DNA from: Olleya sp. Hel_I_94
Lineage (GTDB): Bacteria > Bacteroidota > Bacteroidia > Flavobacteriales > Flavobacteriaceae
Direction of reading: 5' to 3'
DNA: 64,000 bases
Assembly: GCF_007827365.1 (NCBI RefSeq)
Contig: NZ_VISI01000002.1
Span: 749,001 to 813,000, forward strand
Below are positions 8,547-15,872 of this stretch, in pieces. The position numbers were made by a program, and so were the translations under genes. The notes beneath the pieces are model-generated. The model ran no database searches and was not told the DNA's origin. It was given only the letters and a program-made list of their open reading frames with translations. Position 1 is the stretch's first letter; the number at the start of each line of letters is the position of its first letter.

Positions 8547-9191
8547 ATGGCAATAGTAGGAAAACAGTTTCCAGATTTAAACGTAGACGCAATGAACGAA
8601 ATGGGAGACACTTTCAAATTAAACGTTCTTGAAGAAGCAAAAAACAACAATAAAAAAGTAGTTTTATTTTGGTACCCAAAAGATTTTACTTTTGTTTGTC
8701 CAACAGAATTACACGCATTTCAAGCTGCTCAAGAAGAGTTTGCAAAAAGAAACACAATCGTTATTGGTGCATCATGTGATACTCCAGAAGTACACTTTGC
8801 ATGGTTAAGCCAATCTAAAGATAATGGTGGTATCGAAGGTGTAACCTACCCAATCCTTGCAGACAGCAACCGTAACTTATCTAGTATATTAGGTATTTTA
8901 GATATCAAAAACGAAACTTACGATGAAGCTACTGGAACTGTACAAGTAGAAGGTGACAACGTAACTTACAGAGCAACTTATATTATTGATGAAGATGGTA
9001 TCGTACAACACGAAAGTATCAACAACATGCCATTAGGTAGAAACGTTGGAGAATACTTACGTTTAGTAGATGCTTTAACGCACGTACAAGAAAAAGGTGA
9101 AGTTTGTCCTGCAAACTGGGAAGAAGGTAAAGATGCAATGCAAGCTAACGCTAAAGGTACTGCAGCTTATTTAGCAAACCACGTAAACTAA
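8547..9191 (+). CDS. 2-Cys peroxiredoxin (AhpC/Prx1 type)
   Basis: This 214-residue cytoplasmic peroxidase reduces hydrogen peroxide and organic hydroperoxides. The peroxidatic cysteine is Cys51 in DFTFVCPTELHAF; the resolving cysteine is Cys187 in GEVCPANWEEG near the C-terminus, so it is a typical 2-Cys enzyme. The Thr of the TxxC motif (Thr48) is present. Six bases downstream starts a small thioredoxin-like protein, which is the natural electron donor, so the two form a peroxidase/reductase pair. Expression from the strong promoter at 8474-8503 is expected. Confidence 0.95.
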   Translation: MAIVGKQFPDLNVDAMNEMGDTFKLNVLEEAKNNNKKVVLFWYPKDFTFVCPTELHAFQAAQEEFAKRNTIVIGASCDTPEVHFAWLSQSKDNGGIEGVTYPILADSNRNLSSILGILDIKNETYDEATGTVQVEGDNVTYRATYIIDEDGIVQHESINNMPLGRNVGEYLRLVDALTHVQEKGEVCPANWEEGKDAMQANAKGTAAYLANHVN

Positions 9192-9197
9192 ATTATT

Positions 9198-9506
9198 ATG
9201 TTACAAGAACTAAGTCAAGATAACTTAAGCGAAATTATAGCAAACAACGACACTGTAGTAGTACAATATTCGGCTACATGGTGTGGTAACTGTCGTATCA
9301 TGAAACCAAAAGTTAAAAAATTAGCTGGCGAGTTAGAAAATATAACGTTTGTTATCGCTGACGCGGAAAAATTTCCGGAATCAAGAACATTAGCTACTGT
9401 AGATAATTTACCAACATTCGCAACCTTTAAAGGCGGAAAATTTGTAAATCAAACACAGACTAACAAATTTGACGTTTTAAAAGAGTTAGTTGACGAAGTA
9501 GCATAA
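9198..9506 (+). CDS. Thioredoxin-family protein, partner of the peroxiredoxin
   Basis: This 102-residue protein has a single thioredoxin fold and no signal peptide. The active site is Trp28-Cys29-Gly30-Asn31-Cys32 (ATWCGNCRIMKP), differing from the classic WCGPC by Asn for Pro. LPTFATFKGG carries the conserved cis-Pro. It begins 6 bases after the peroxiredoxin stop codon, so the two are translated from one mRNA; the likely job is to reduce the Cys51-Cys187 disulfide of that enzyme. The Asn variant probably shifts the redox potential. Confidence 0.9.
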   Translation: MLQELSQDNLSEIIANNDTVVVQYSATWCGNCRIMKPKVKKLAGELENITFVIADAEKFPESRTLATVDNLPTFATFKGGKFVNQTQTNKFDVLKELVDEVA

Positions 9507-9515
9507 CAACAAATA

Positions 9516-9573
9516 AGTCAGGTTGAGTATAGTCGAAGCGTAAAATACTTCGGCTATTTTCAATCGGATTAAA
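9516..9573 (+). repeat. Flavobacterial intergenic repeat with hairpin
   Basis: The string GTCAGGTTGAGTATAGTCGA at 9517-9536 resembles an intergenic repeat (GTCAGGTTGAGCGnAGTCGAA) that I recall from many Flavobacteriia; that recollection is unverified. Next to it AGTCGAAG at 9531-9538 can pair with CTTCGGCT at 9548-9555, giving a hairpin between the thioredoxin and the 85-residue gene. It may end or attenuate the operon mRNA. Confidence 0.5.
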
Positions 9574-9587
9574 AAAAATAATTATCA

Positions 9588-9845
9588 ATGAAATTACCTG
9601 TAATAAAACATTTAGCTCAATTTATAGAAGACAATGACGAGGATTACATCGTTGAAACTATTGAAACTCTAGAAGCCCTAACCGAAGTACCATCTTTAAA
9701 AGATGAAGAGTTAGACGTTATTGGAGAGCTAATCTCTAATATGTATGGCGCAATTGAAGTTAATAAAATGATTAAAGATGGTACACCTAAAAAAGAGGCT
9801 GTAAACAACTTTATGAAACGTGTTTTAGGTTCTATTGATAAGTAA
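9588..9845 (+). CDS. Small conserved helical protein downstream of Prx-Trx
   Basis: This 85-residue acidic protein is predicted to be all-helical, with no signal peptide, no membrane segment and no cysteine. It starts MKLPVIKHLAQFIEDNDEDY. I remember similar proteins placed behind peroxiredoxin/thioredoxin genes in Flavobacteriaceae (possibly the family called DUF6952), but cannot check it. The 81-base gap to the thioredoxin contains the hairpin repeat, and a strong terminator follows, so it is probably the third gene of the peroxidase operon. Its function is unknown; an accessory role in peroxide defence is an inference from position. Confidence 0.8.
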   Translation: MKLPVIKHLAQFIEDNDEDYIVETIETLEALTEVPSLKDEELDVIGELISNMYGAIEVNKMIKDGTPKKEAVNNFMKRVLGSIDK

Positions 9846-9871
9846 GCTTAAGAGAAAGAAAAAGAATTATT

Positions 9872-9903
9872 AAAACCACTTTATATACTAAAGTGGTTTT
9901 TTT
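9872..9903 (+). terminator. Intrinsic terminator of the peroxiredoxin operon
   Basis: The perfect stem AAAACCACTTTA / TAAAGTGGTTTT has a 5-base loop and a T-run tail. Confidence 0.92.
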
Positions 9904-9916
9904 ATACCTAATAATT

Positions 9917-9932
9917 AATTGGTTAACCAATT
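9917..9932. promoter_or_regulatory. Perfect palindrome upstream of the alginate lyase gene
   Basis: AATTGGTTAACCAATT is a 16-base perfect palindrome 43 bases before the PL7 start codon. Its TGGT...ACCA core is the shape bound by FadR-subfamily GntR regulators such as UxuR/ExuR of hexuronate metabolism, which suits an alginate gene. No such regulator is encoded in the window. Confidence 0.5.
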
Positions 9933-9975
9933 TTTATTACCTTACAAGGTATTACCAACCTAAACAACCAATACC

Positions 9976-11079
9976 ATGATAAAAAATCACTTATCACAAG
10001 TATCTTACTGCTTTATAATTACTATTATTTTAGTATTTAATAGCTGTAAAGACAAAATAAATAGTGAAAACCAAACTAAAACAGAGCAAACAGAAGTTTC
10101 TAAAACAGTATACGCTAGCAGTGTTATTCCGTTTTTTGACCAATGGAAACTTATTTTAGGTGATGGTTCAAATGCCGGAATAGCAACTGAGTTTGAAAAC
10201 AAAGATTTTTTCTACACTCAAAACGATGGAAAAGACAACTGGGTTGTATTTAAATCGCCAAATGGTGGTGATACTCACGGAACATCAAATAACACAAGAA
10301 CCGAATTAGCACAAACAAAAAAATGGTATCCAAAAACTGCCAATGATAAATTATCTGCAACATTAAAAGTAATGAATGTATCTGCAACAGGAGATGCAAC
10401 TGTGGCTGCATCACACTCCGTAGTAGTTGGCCAAATACATAGTGCAGATGCTTTTGAAAACGAACCATTAAAAATATTTTACAAAAAATACCCTGGTCAT
10501 ACTAAAGGTTCTGTATTCTGGCATTACGAAATTAATACTGCAGGAGATGACAATGCAAAACGTTGGGACTACTCCTCTGCTGTTTGGGGTAATGACTTTT
10601 CTGTTGTTGGTAGTGACGCCTCTACTTTCCCTGAAGAACCAAAAGAAGGAATAGAATTAGGAGAAGAATTTAGTTACCAAGTCGTAGTAAAAGATGGTAT
10701 AATGAATTTAACTTTTACAAGTCCTAATCATGAAACCAAGACCTTTACAAAAAACTTATTACTATCAGAATATACTACTAAATCAGACATACCAGAGCAA
10801 ACTAAAAAGTTGTTTTTTCCAATTGGACAAGATGGTGTAGAACGTCCAGAAGCCTATGCAGGCGAAGGTTGTTTCTTTAAACTTGGATGTTACAATCAGA
10901 CTAACGGTAAATCTCCTGAAGTAAATAAAAACTGGTGTTCTGGTGCAGAGACACATGGTGGAGACATACAAAAGCAATATGCTGATGGTAACTATGCAGA
11001 AGTATGGTTTAAAACAGGAAGTATATCTGTAAGTGATACTGCTGTTTCTAACGATGGCTATTTTGCTAAAAACGATTAA
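9976..11079 (+). CDS. Polysaccharide lyase family 7 (alginate lyase), lipoprotein
   Basis: PL7 enzymes cleave alginate, the brown-algal uronic-acid polymer, by beta-elimination. In this 367-residue protein residues 1-24 form a lipoprotein signal ending FNSCKD, so it is probably anchored on the cell surface or periplasmic face. The three PL7 motifs are present in order: Arg108-Thr-Glu-Leu (in NTRTELAQ), Gln153-Ile-His155, and FFKLGCYNQ at 300-308 with Lys302 and Tyr306. Gln, His and Tyr are the catalytic residues of the family. The last motif reads FKLGCY where most members have FKAGVY. It stands alone, not in a polysaccharide-utilisation locus, and is preceded by a palindrome typical of uronate regulators. 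Confidence 0.92.
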   Translation: MIKNHLSQVSYCFIITIILVFNSCKDKINSENQTKTEQTEVSKTVYASSVIPFFDQWKLILGDGSNAGIATEFENKDFFYTQNDGKDNWVVFKSPNGGDTHGTSNNTRTELAQTKKWYPKTANDKLSATLKVMNVSATGDATVAASHSVVVGQIHSADAFENEPLKIFYKKYPGHTKGSVFWHYEINTAGDDNAKRWDYSSAVWGNDFSVVGSDASTFPEEPKEGIELGEEFSYQVVVKDGIMNLTFTSPNHETKTFTKNLLLSEYTTKSDIPEQTKKLFFPIGQDGVERPEAYAGEGCFFKLGCYNQTNGKSPEVNKNWCSGAETHGGDIQKQYADGNYAEVWFKTGSISVSDTAVSNDGYFAKND

Positions 11080-11102
11080 AAACACTTAGTGTAATATTTT
11101 TC

Positions 11103-11136
11103 AAAACCACTTTACAAATGTAAAGTGGCTTTTTGT
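11103..11136. terminator. Bidirectional terminator between PL7 and lysE-like genes
   Basis: The stem CCACTTTAC / GTAAAGTGG, extended by A/T runs on both sides, lies between two convergent genes and can serve both. Confidence 0.88.
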
Positions 11137-11149
11137 TTTTATACTACAA

Positions 11150-11776
11150 CTACCCAAAAGCAATCTGTAAACCCATAAGGACAAATACAAAACCACTAAC
11201 ACGATTTAGCCAAATCCCAGAATTAGGATTCCCTTTAATTTTAGTTGAAAATGTACTAGCAAACATAGTTAACGTCACATACCAAATCACACCAATTATT
11301 GCAAACGTAACACCCAATAAAACAAAAGGAACTGGATCTTCTAATTTTGAAGGTGTTATAAACTGCGGAAAAAATGCCAAAAAGAATAATGCAACTTTAG
11401 GATTTAAAGAATTTGTAAAAAACCCAGACCAAAAGTCGTTTTTAGAACTGTTTTTAACTTCACTTACCCTATTTTCTGTAAATAAAGCAGAAGTATCCAA
11501 ATACTTTTTTACACCAATATAAACCAAATAAGCTGCGCCAATATACTTAATAACCATAAAGGCTATTGCAGATTTTGCAATTAAAACCGTTAAACCTATT
11601 GCAGACAAAAACGTATGCGTTAAAATACCTGTATTAATACCCATTGCTGATACTATTCCAGATTTACGACCTTGACCAATAGACTTATTCAACACAAATA
11701 CAGTATCAATTCCTGGTGTCATTATAAAAAACAAAGCGGTAACCATAAAGGTTATATAATTCTCGATGCCTAACAT
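11150..11776 (-). CDS. LysE/RhtB family amino-acid exporter
   Basis: This 208-residue inner-membrane protein has about six hydrophobic segments. The N-terminal MTPGIDTVFVLNKSIGQGRKSGIVSA is the family hallmark (PGPD-like loop), and NPKVALFFLAFFPQF around residue 125 is the second signature. LysE/RhtB proteins export amino acids such as lysine, homoserine, threonine or leucine, or related small molecules. It is divergent from a LysR-type regulator with a 107-base intergenic region, the classic arrangement of an exporter and its ligand-responsive activator (as in LysE/LysG). Substrate not predictable. Confidence 0.92.
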   Translation of the reverse strand: MLGIENYITFMVTALFFIMTPGIDTVFVLNKSIGQGRKSGIVSAMGINTGILTHTFLSAIGLTVLIAKSAIAFMVIKYIGAAYLVYIGVKKYLDTSALFTENRVSEVKNSSKNDFWSGFFTNSLNPKVALFFLAFFPQFITPSKLEDPVPFVLLGVTFAIIGVIWYVTLTMFASTFSTKIKGNPNSGIWLNRVSGFVFVLMGLQIAFG

Positions 11777-11862
11777 ACTATTTCAGTTTACGGATTATAA
11801 AAAAATGTTCTACAAAGAAACCACGATGATAAGTGCTAAAAAATACATATTTTTGATTTAGT

Positions 11863-11879
11863 AATGCAAAAAACGCATT
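11863..11879. promoter_or_regulatory. Candidate LysR-type operator
   Basis: AATGC-N7-GCATT is a perfect inverted repeat containing a T-N11-A motif, the general signature of LysR-family sites. It overlaps the start region of the lysR-like gene (ATG at 11884), which would suit autorepression. TATTTTTG at 11848-11855 is a possible -7 box of the regulator gene. Confidence 0.45.
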
Positions 11880-11883
11880 TGTC

Positions 11884-12765
11884 ATGACCACACAGCAAAT
11901 AAAATATTTTTTAGTTTTAGCCGAAGAGCTTCATTTTTGGAACACTGCCGAAAAAGTCTTTATCTCGCAATCCTCATTAACTAGACAAATACAAGCATTG
12001 GAAGACGAGTTGGGTTTTTCACTATTCGAAAGAAATAAAAGAAATGTAAAACTGACTGATGCTGGAAAGTTTTTACAACAACATTGGGGCAAAACCATAA
12101 ACGAGTTAGACCATATTTACCAACAAGCCAAAAAAATTAATCAAGGTGATGCTGGTGTGGTGTCTATCTCTTATCCTGGTTCTATCACCTTTAGTTTGTT
12201 GCCTAATTTTCTAGGTCTTATTAAAACCAATTTACCAGATCTTAAATTAGAATTAGCCGAACTTACCGATGAAAATCACGAAAAACTACTCCTAAATTAC
12301 AAAACAGATATTGCGTTTAGTCGCGATTCTATTTCGCATATTAATATACAATCGCTTAAATTATTTACAGAGCCTATTTGCATTGCTGTTCCCTTCGACC
12401 ATTGGTTAAATACAGATACCGTTAACAATATAGACAAACTGCAACACGAAAACTTTATACTTTCCGGTTTACACCAAACCACCTATTTTTCGTCTTTACT
12501 ACGTAATTTGTTTAATCAGTATGGTTTTGAACCAAAAATTAGCATCGAATCCGATTTTGGTGGTATGATTCTAAATCTAGTGTCTAAAGGACTTGGTATT
12601 TCTATTTTACCGCATTCTTTTAAATACTCAAAATTTAATAATGTGCGTTTTATAGATTTAGACCAACAGATCGATTTATATATCCACTGGCGAAAAAACG
12701 AAGTCAACAAAACCATCACTAAGGTTATAGATTGTGCTAAACAGTTGGATACAAGCGTCTATTAG
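11884..12765 (+). CDS. LysR family transcriptional regulator
   Basis: This 293-residue regulator has an N-terminal winged HTH (residues 1-60: YFLVLAEELHFWNTAEKVFI, SQSSLTRQIQALEDELGFSLF, RNKRNVKLTDAG) and a C-terminal periplasmic-binding-like effector domain from ~90, including the family-typical VSKGLGISILPHS near residue 240. By position it most likely controls the divergent LysE-type exporter in response to the exported compound. Confidence 0.95.
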   Translation: MTTQQIKYFLVLAEELHFWNTAEKVFISQSSLTRQIQALEDELGFSLFERNKRNVKLTDAGKFLQQHWGKTINELDHIYQQAKKINQGDAGVVSISYPGSITFSLLPNFLGLIKTNLPDLKLELAELTDENHEKLLLNYKTDIAFSRDSISHINIQSLKLFTEPICIAVPFDHWLNTDTVNNIDKLQHENFILSGLHQTTYFSSLLRNLFNQYGFEPKISIESDFGGMILNLVSKGLGISILPHSFKYSKFNNVRFIDLDQQIDLYIHWRKNEVNKTITKVIDCAKQLDTSVY

Positions 12766-12866
12766 GTAATAAATTATTATCAAAAAACTTTAAAAAGCAT
12801 AAAAAATCTGAACAGTAATCACCAAAATATATGCTAGTTTTTTATACCTTTTTATGAATATTAATT

Positions 12867-12900
12867 AAAAAACCACTTGACTGAAGCTTGGTGGTTTTTT
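12867..12900. terminator. Hairpin terminator downstream of the lysR-like gene
   Basis: AAAAAACCAC / GTGGTTTTTT has a 14-base loop and A/T runs on both sides, 100 bases after the regulator stop codon. The rest of the 297-base gap to 13063 is AT-rich; I see no convincing gene in it. Confidence 0.75.
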
Positions 12901-13062
12901 GTTTGGAATAATCGTTGATTTTCATTCGGTTTTTGGTAACTTCGTTTAGCTTATAACTTTTAATGTAAATAAACTCATCATATCCTTCCATATTTATGTA
13001 ATATGAATAATAAGAGTTTTTATAAAACAAGTTTTGCTTCATTAAAAAACTGAAAAGAAAAA

Positions 13063-13584
13063 TTGAAAAATAAAGATGAAATTCAAGGCTACTATGCAGA
13101 CTGTTATGTGCTAACGGGAAAAAGAAATTACGCTTTTATTATTCAATTATTGGATTACTTCACACCAAATAGACGAGAATTAGCTGATGAATATGAAGTT
13201 CCTCAATATTCTGATAATCCAATAGAGATACTTGAAAATGCTGACGAAGCAATTAAATTTCTATGCAAAAACAAAGAAATAAAACACACACTTTATTGGG
13301 AAAACCCAGATAAAACTGAAATGAAAGGTTTGGAATTATTTTTTACTGATGATAAATATTTAATATGTGGAATATATTGTGATACAAAATTTCCAAATAC
13401 AGAAATTGAAGATCATTATTTTGAAAAGTTAAAAAACATTTGTAAATCTGAACAAGGTTATATTGCCTATGAAGAACCTTCTGTGCATAATAGTAAAGAG
13501 TTTATCGAAATAGCAAAAAACTGGGAATTGAATAATAGAAATGAAGACCATAAAAAATTTTTATTATATAATCAAAAAGACTAA
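13063..13584 (+). CDS. Orphan hypothetical protein (first gene of accessory block)
   Basis: This 173-residue soluble protein is of no family I recognise. It has no signal peptide or membrane segment, is acidic and rich in aromatic residues, and its N-terminal half (YVLTGKRNYAFIIQLLDYF, then EYEVPQYSDNPIEILENADEAI) suggests an alpha/beta fold. The only usable start near the N-terminus is TTG at 13063; an in-frame stop lies at 13051. Codon usage is more AT-rich than in neighbouring genes. It is followed by 257 bases of non-coding DNA full of inverted repeats, and resembles the small orphan genes found in cassette-like blocks of flavobacterial genomes. Function unknown. Confidence 0.7.
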   Translation: MKNKDEIQGYYADCYVLTGKRNYAFIIQLLDYFTPNRRELADEYEVPQYSDNPIEILENADEAIKFLCKNKEIKHTLYWENPDKTEMKGLELFFTDDKYLICGIYCDTKFPNTEIEDHYFEKLKNICKSEQGYIAYEEPSVHNSKEFIEIAKNWELNNRNEDHKKFLLYNQKD

Positions 13585-13841
13585 AAAACAAACAACCGAA
13601 TTATGAATCAATAAAAATTAACCAAAGCTCAACAATAGCTATAATTTATACGGGTTTTGGTGCTTAACCCAAAGTTTAGACTTTTTAACCAAGTCCGCCA
13701 AAACTTTTAAGCTTTGGTTTTTAAATGAAAAATAAAATAAAAAGTTTTGGCTAAGTGCTTAATCGGTAATTCACTACTTATAATTTCCGTACGAACCATA
13801 GCCAAGACGTAAGCAAACATTAAACTCTAAACTTAATCTCA
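13585..13841 (+). repeat. Non-coding spacer rich in inverted repeats (cassette-like)
   Basis: The 257 bases between two orphan genes contain no plausible ORF. Perfect 12-base arms GCCAAAACTTTT (13697-13708) and AAAAGTTTTGGC (13740-13751) enclose 31 bases; a second pair CCAAAG (13669-13674) / CTTTGG (13712-13717) interleaves with it. The stretch around 13641-13668 (ATAATTTATACGGG, then TGCTTAACCC) resembles the start of the later spacer at 14331. The arrangement recalls recombination sites or structured RNA, but no integron core was confirmed. Confidence 0.5.
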
Positions 13842-14315
13842 TTGGGAATTGAAAGAAATAAATTAATTGGTTTTTTCGGAATTGGAATTTTTACTTATAA
13901 AACAATTTCAGGTTTAAGTTATAGTTTTTCTGATCTTGCGAAAGATTTATTGATTTTATTAGATTCTAAACCTTCTTGGACTTTTTGGATTTCGGAATTA
14001 TTTGGACTTATACTTTTTGTGATTTTAATTAATATTATAATTAATCGGGTTCTTGAAAATTATAAAACTATTAGTGAAAACGTTCTGAAATATTTTATTT
14101 GGAGTTTTTCTGCTTATTTTATTGTTCAAGTTATTCAAATTTCTTATCCTTCAATAAAATCCTATTTCATATTTGAAGTAGAAAATCTCGGAATTAAAGA
14201 ATACTATGGCTATTTAAGAAATAACCATATGCTATATTTTACACAATCAATTTTCTATTATTTAGGAGAGATAATTGCAATTATTTTGATTTATAATAAA
14301 ACAAAGAACGAATGA
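13842..14315 (+). CDS. Orphan four-helix membrane protein (second gene of accessory block)
   Basis: This 157-residue protein has four hydrophobic helices (approximately residues 8-30, 45-70, 80-105 and 130-155) and very short loops, so it is an inner-membrane protein. I recognise no family. As with its upstream neighbour, the best start is a TTG (13842); no ATG is available near the N-terminus. The base composition is very AT-rich. It lies between two non-coding repeat-rich spacers, so it looks like an independently acquired unit, not part of an operon. Function unknown. Confidence 0.65.
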   Translation: MGIERNKLIGFFGIGIFTYKTISGLSYSFSDLAKDLLILLDSKPSWTFWISELFGLILFVILINIIINRVLENYKTISENVLKYFIWSFSAYFIVQVIQISYPSIKSYFIFEVENLGIKEYYGYLRNNHMLYFTQSIFYYLGEIIAIILIYNKTKNE

Positions 14316-14480
14316 AAACGATTTGTTAAAACCGTGTATAATTAATTGCTTGTTTTAAGCCTGCTTACGGACATTCCTGCTGAGTATAACATCAGCTATT
14401 TATTCGTTACAGTAGTTCTTAAACCACGCAACAATCCACACAGAATCAAGTTTACAGCCAATACAAAATCAACTTCCTTA
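14316..14480 (+). repeat. Second repeat-like spacer, abutting the MutS-like gene
   Basis: This stretch begins CCGTGTATAATTAATTGCTT and contains CTTACGGACATTCCTGC, a word combination I recall from intergenic regions around orphan genes in many Flavobacteriia (unverified). GCTGA (14379-14383) and TCAGC (14392-14396) form a small hairpin. The MutS-like reading frame is open through it from 14346, but the translated sequence is not family-like, so I treat it as non-coding. Confidence 0.5.
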
Positions 14481-15794
14481 ATGAAATTTGAATTAGACCG
14501 TCAAACAAAAAATGATTTAGAAATTTTTAATTCTGAGGATAACTCCATCCTTAGTTATTATGATATGACAAAAACTAAAGGTGGTAAAAACTGTCTTTTT
14601 GAAATAATGAATACCCCATTGTCAGACATTTCTAAAATTAAAAATAGACGTGATAGTATTCATTTTTTTTACAATTCCGATTTTAAACTCTCTATAAATT
14701 ATAATCAGTTAGAATATATTGACTATTATTTAAAATTAGGCACAACACCTTTAAGTGCCAATATATTTAGTGCGTTAATAAACCACTTAACTTATAAAGT
14801 AAGACCAAATAACGATTACTATTTAATTACAAAAGGTATTGAGCAGCTGTTATTACTTTTTAAAACATTAGACAATACACTACAAATAGATCTGGAAAAC
14901 TGCCCAGAATTATTAAAAAAAGAGATCAAAACCATAAATAATTTAATAAAATTACCTTTTTTAAAAATATTCATTGAATCCAATGTCGCCTTATCTTTTA
15001 GTGATATTAATAAGCTAGATGCTTTTTTAAGAAATAGCAATTTTAAAGCGTTAGAAAATGCAATAGCAGCTGTGTATAGATTAGATGCCTTTATTGGGGT
15101 AGCTGATGCTGCCAGAAAAAACAATCTTACGTTTCCGGTTTATGTTGATACTAAAACACCGGAATTGCAGGTTACTGGACTTTTTCATCCATTATTAGAA
15201 AAAGCAAAAGCTTACGATTTTGAAATTAATAAAAAATCAAATATGGTGTTTTTGACAGGCCCAAATATGGCAGGAAAATCAACCTTTCTAAAATCCATTG
15301 GACTGTCCGTTTTTATATCGCATTTAGGGTTTCCGGTACCTGCTACTGCCATGACAACATCTGTTTATAATGGCGTTGTGTCTACCATAAATTTGTCAGA
15401 TAATTTAAATAAGGGATTAAGTCATTTTTACACGGAAGTCAAACGTGTTAAAGAAACAGCCCTTAAATTAAAAGAAAACAAAAATTTACTTGTTATTTTT
15501 GACGAGCTATTTAGAGGTACAAATGTAAAAGACGCAGCAGATGCCTCTTTGTTAATTATTGACTCGTTTTCTAAAATTAAAAAAAGTACGTTTTTTGTAT
15601 CAACACATATTACAGAAGTAGCATCGGAATTATCTGGTGCAAATAGTATTCAGTTTAAATGTTTTAACTCGCAATTGGTTAATAACACACCAGTTTATGA
15701 TTATAAGTTAAAAGATGGTATTTCTCATGAGCGTTTAGGACTGCTTATTGTAAAAAACGAAAAGATTGTTGAGATTTTAGAATCCATAAAATAA
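14481..15794 (+). CDS. MutS-like ATPase without mismatch-recognition domain
   Basis: This protein of 437 residues corresponds to the core (lever/clamp) and ATPase domains of MutS. Walker A is TGPNMAGKST at 259-268, Walker B is VIFDELFRGT with Asp341-Glu342, and STHITEVA follows as the switch region. The N-terminal mismatch-binding and connector domains of MutS1 are absent, so it is not the mismatch-repair MutS; short MutS homologues of this kind are common in Bacteroidota and may act on recombination intermediates or other DNA structures. The start is placed at ATG 14481 because upstream in-frame sequence belongs to the repeat spacer. It lies directly beside the accessory block. Confidence 0.88.
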   Translation: MKFELDRQTKNDLEIFNSEDNSILSYYDMTKTKGGKNCLFEIMNTPLSDISKIKNRRDSIHFFYNSDFKLSINYNQLEYIDYYLKLGTTPLSANIFSALINHLTYKVRPNNDYYLITKGIEQLLLLFKTLDNTLQIDLENCPELLKKEIKTINNLIKLPFLKIFIESNVALSFSDINKLDAFLRNSNFKALENAIAAVYRLDAFIGVADAARKNNLTFPVYVDTKTPELQVTGLFHPLLEKAKAYDFEINKKSNMVFLTGPNMAGKSTFLKSIGLSVFISHLGFPVPATAMTTSVYNGVVSTINLSDNLNKGLSHFYTEVKRVKETALKLKENKNLLVIFDELFRGTNVKDAADASLLIIDSFSKIKKSTFFVSTHITEVASELSGANSIQFKCFNSQLVNNTPVYDYKLKDGISHERLGLLIVKNEKIVEILESIK

Positions 15795-15872
15795 ATAGCA
15801 AATACTGTAAAGTAATATGGTTTATAAAACCACTATCTAAACAAAATTTAAATTATACAGTCAAACAATAAA

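Noticed and set aside
12842..13042. 66-residue leftward reading frame
   Set aside because: Its 3' third runs through the terminator hairpin at 12867-12900 and the sequence has no family-like features; low-complexity AT-rich translation.
13662..13751. Integron attC site in the accessory spacer
   Set aside because: One GTTAAGC-like core can be found, but the paired second core and an integrase are missing; kept only as inverted-repeat spacer.
14346..14480. 45-residue N-terminal extension of the MutS-like protein
   Set aside because: The translation is of the repeat spacer and does not resemble MutS; MKFELDRQTKND fits the family start.
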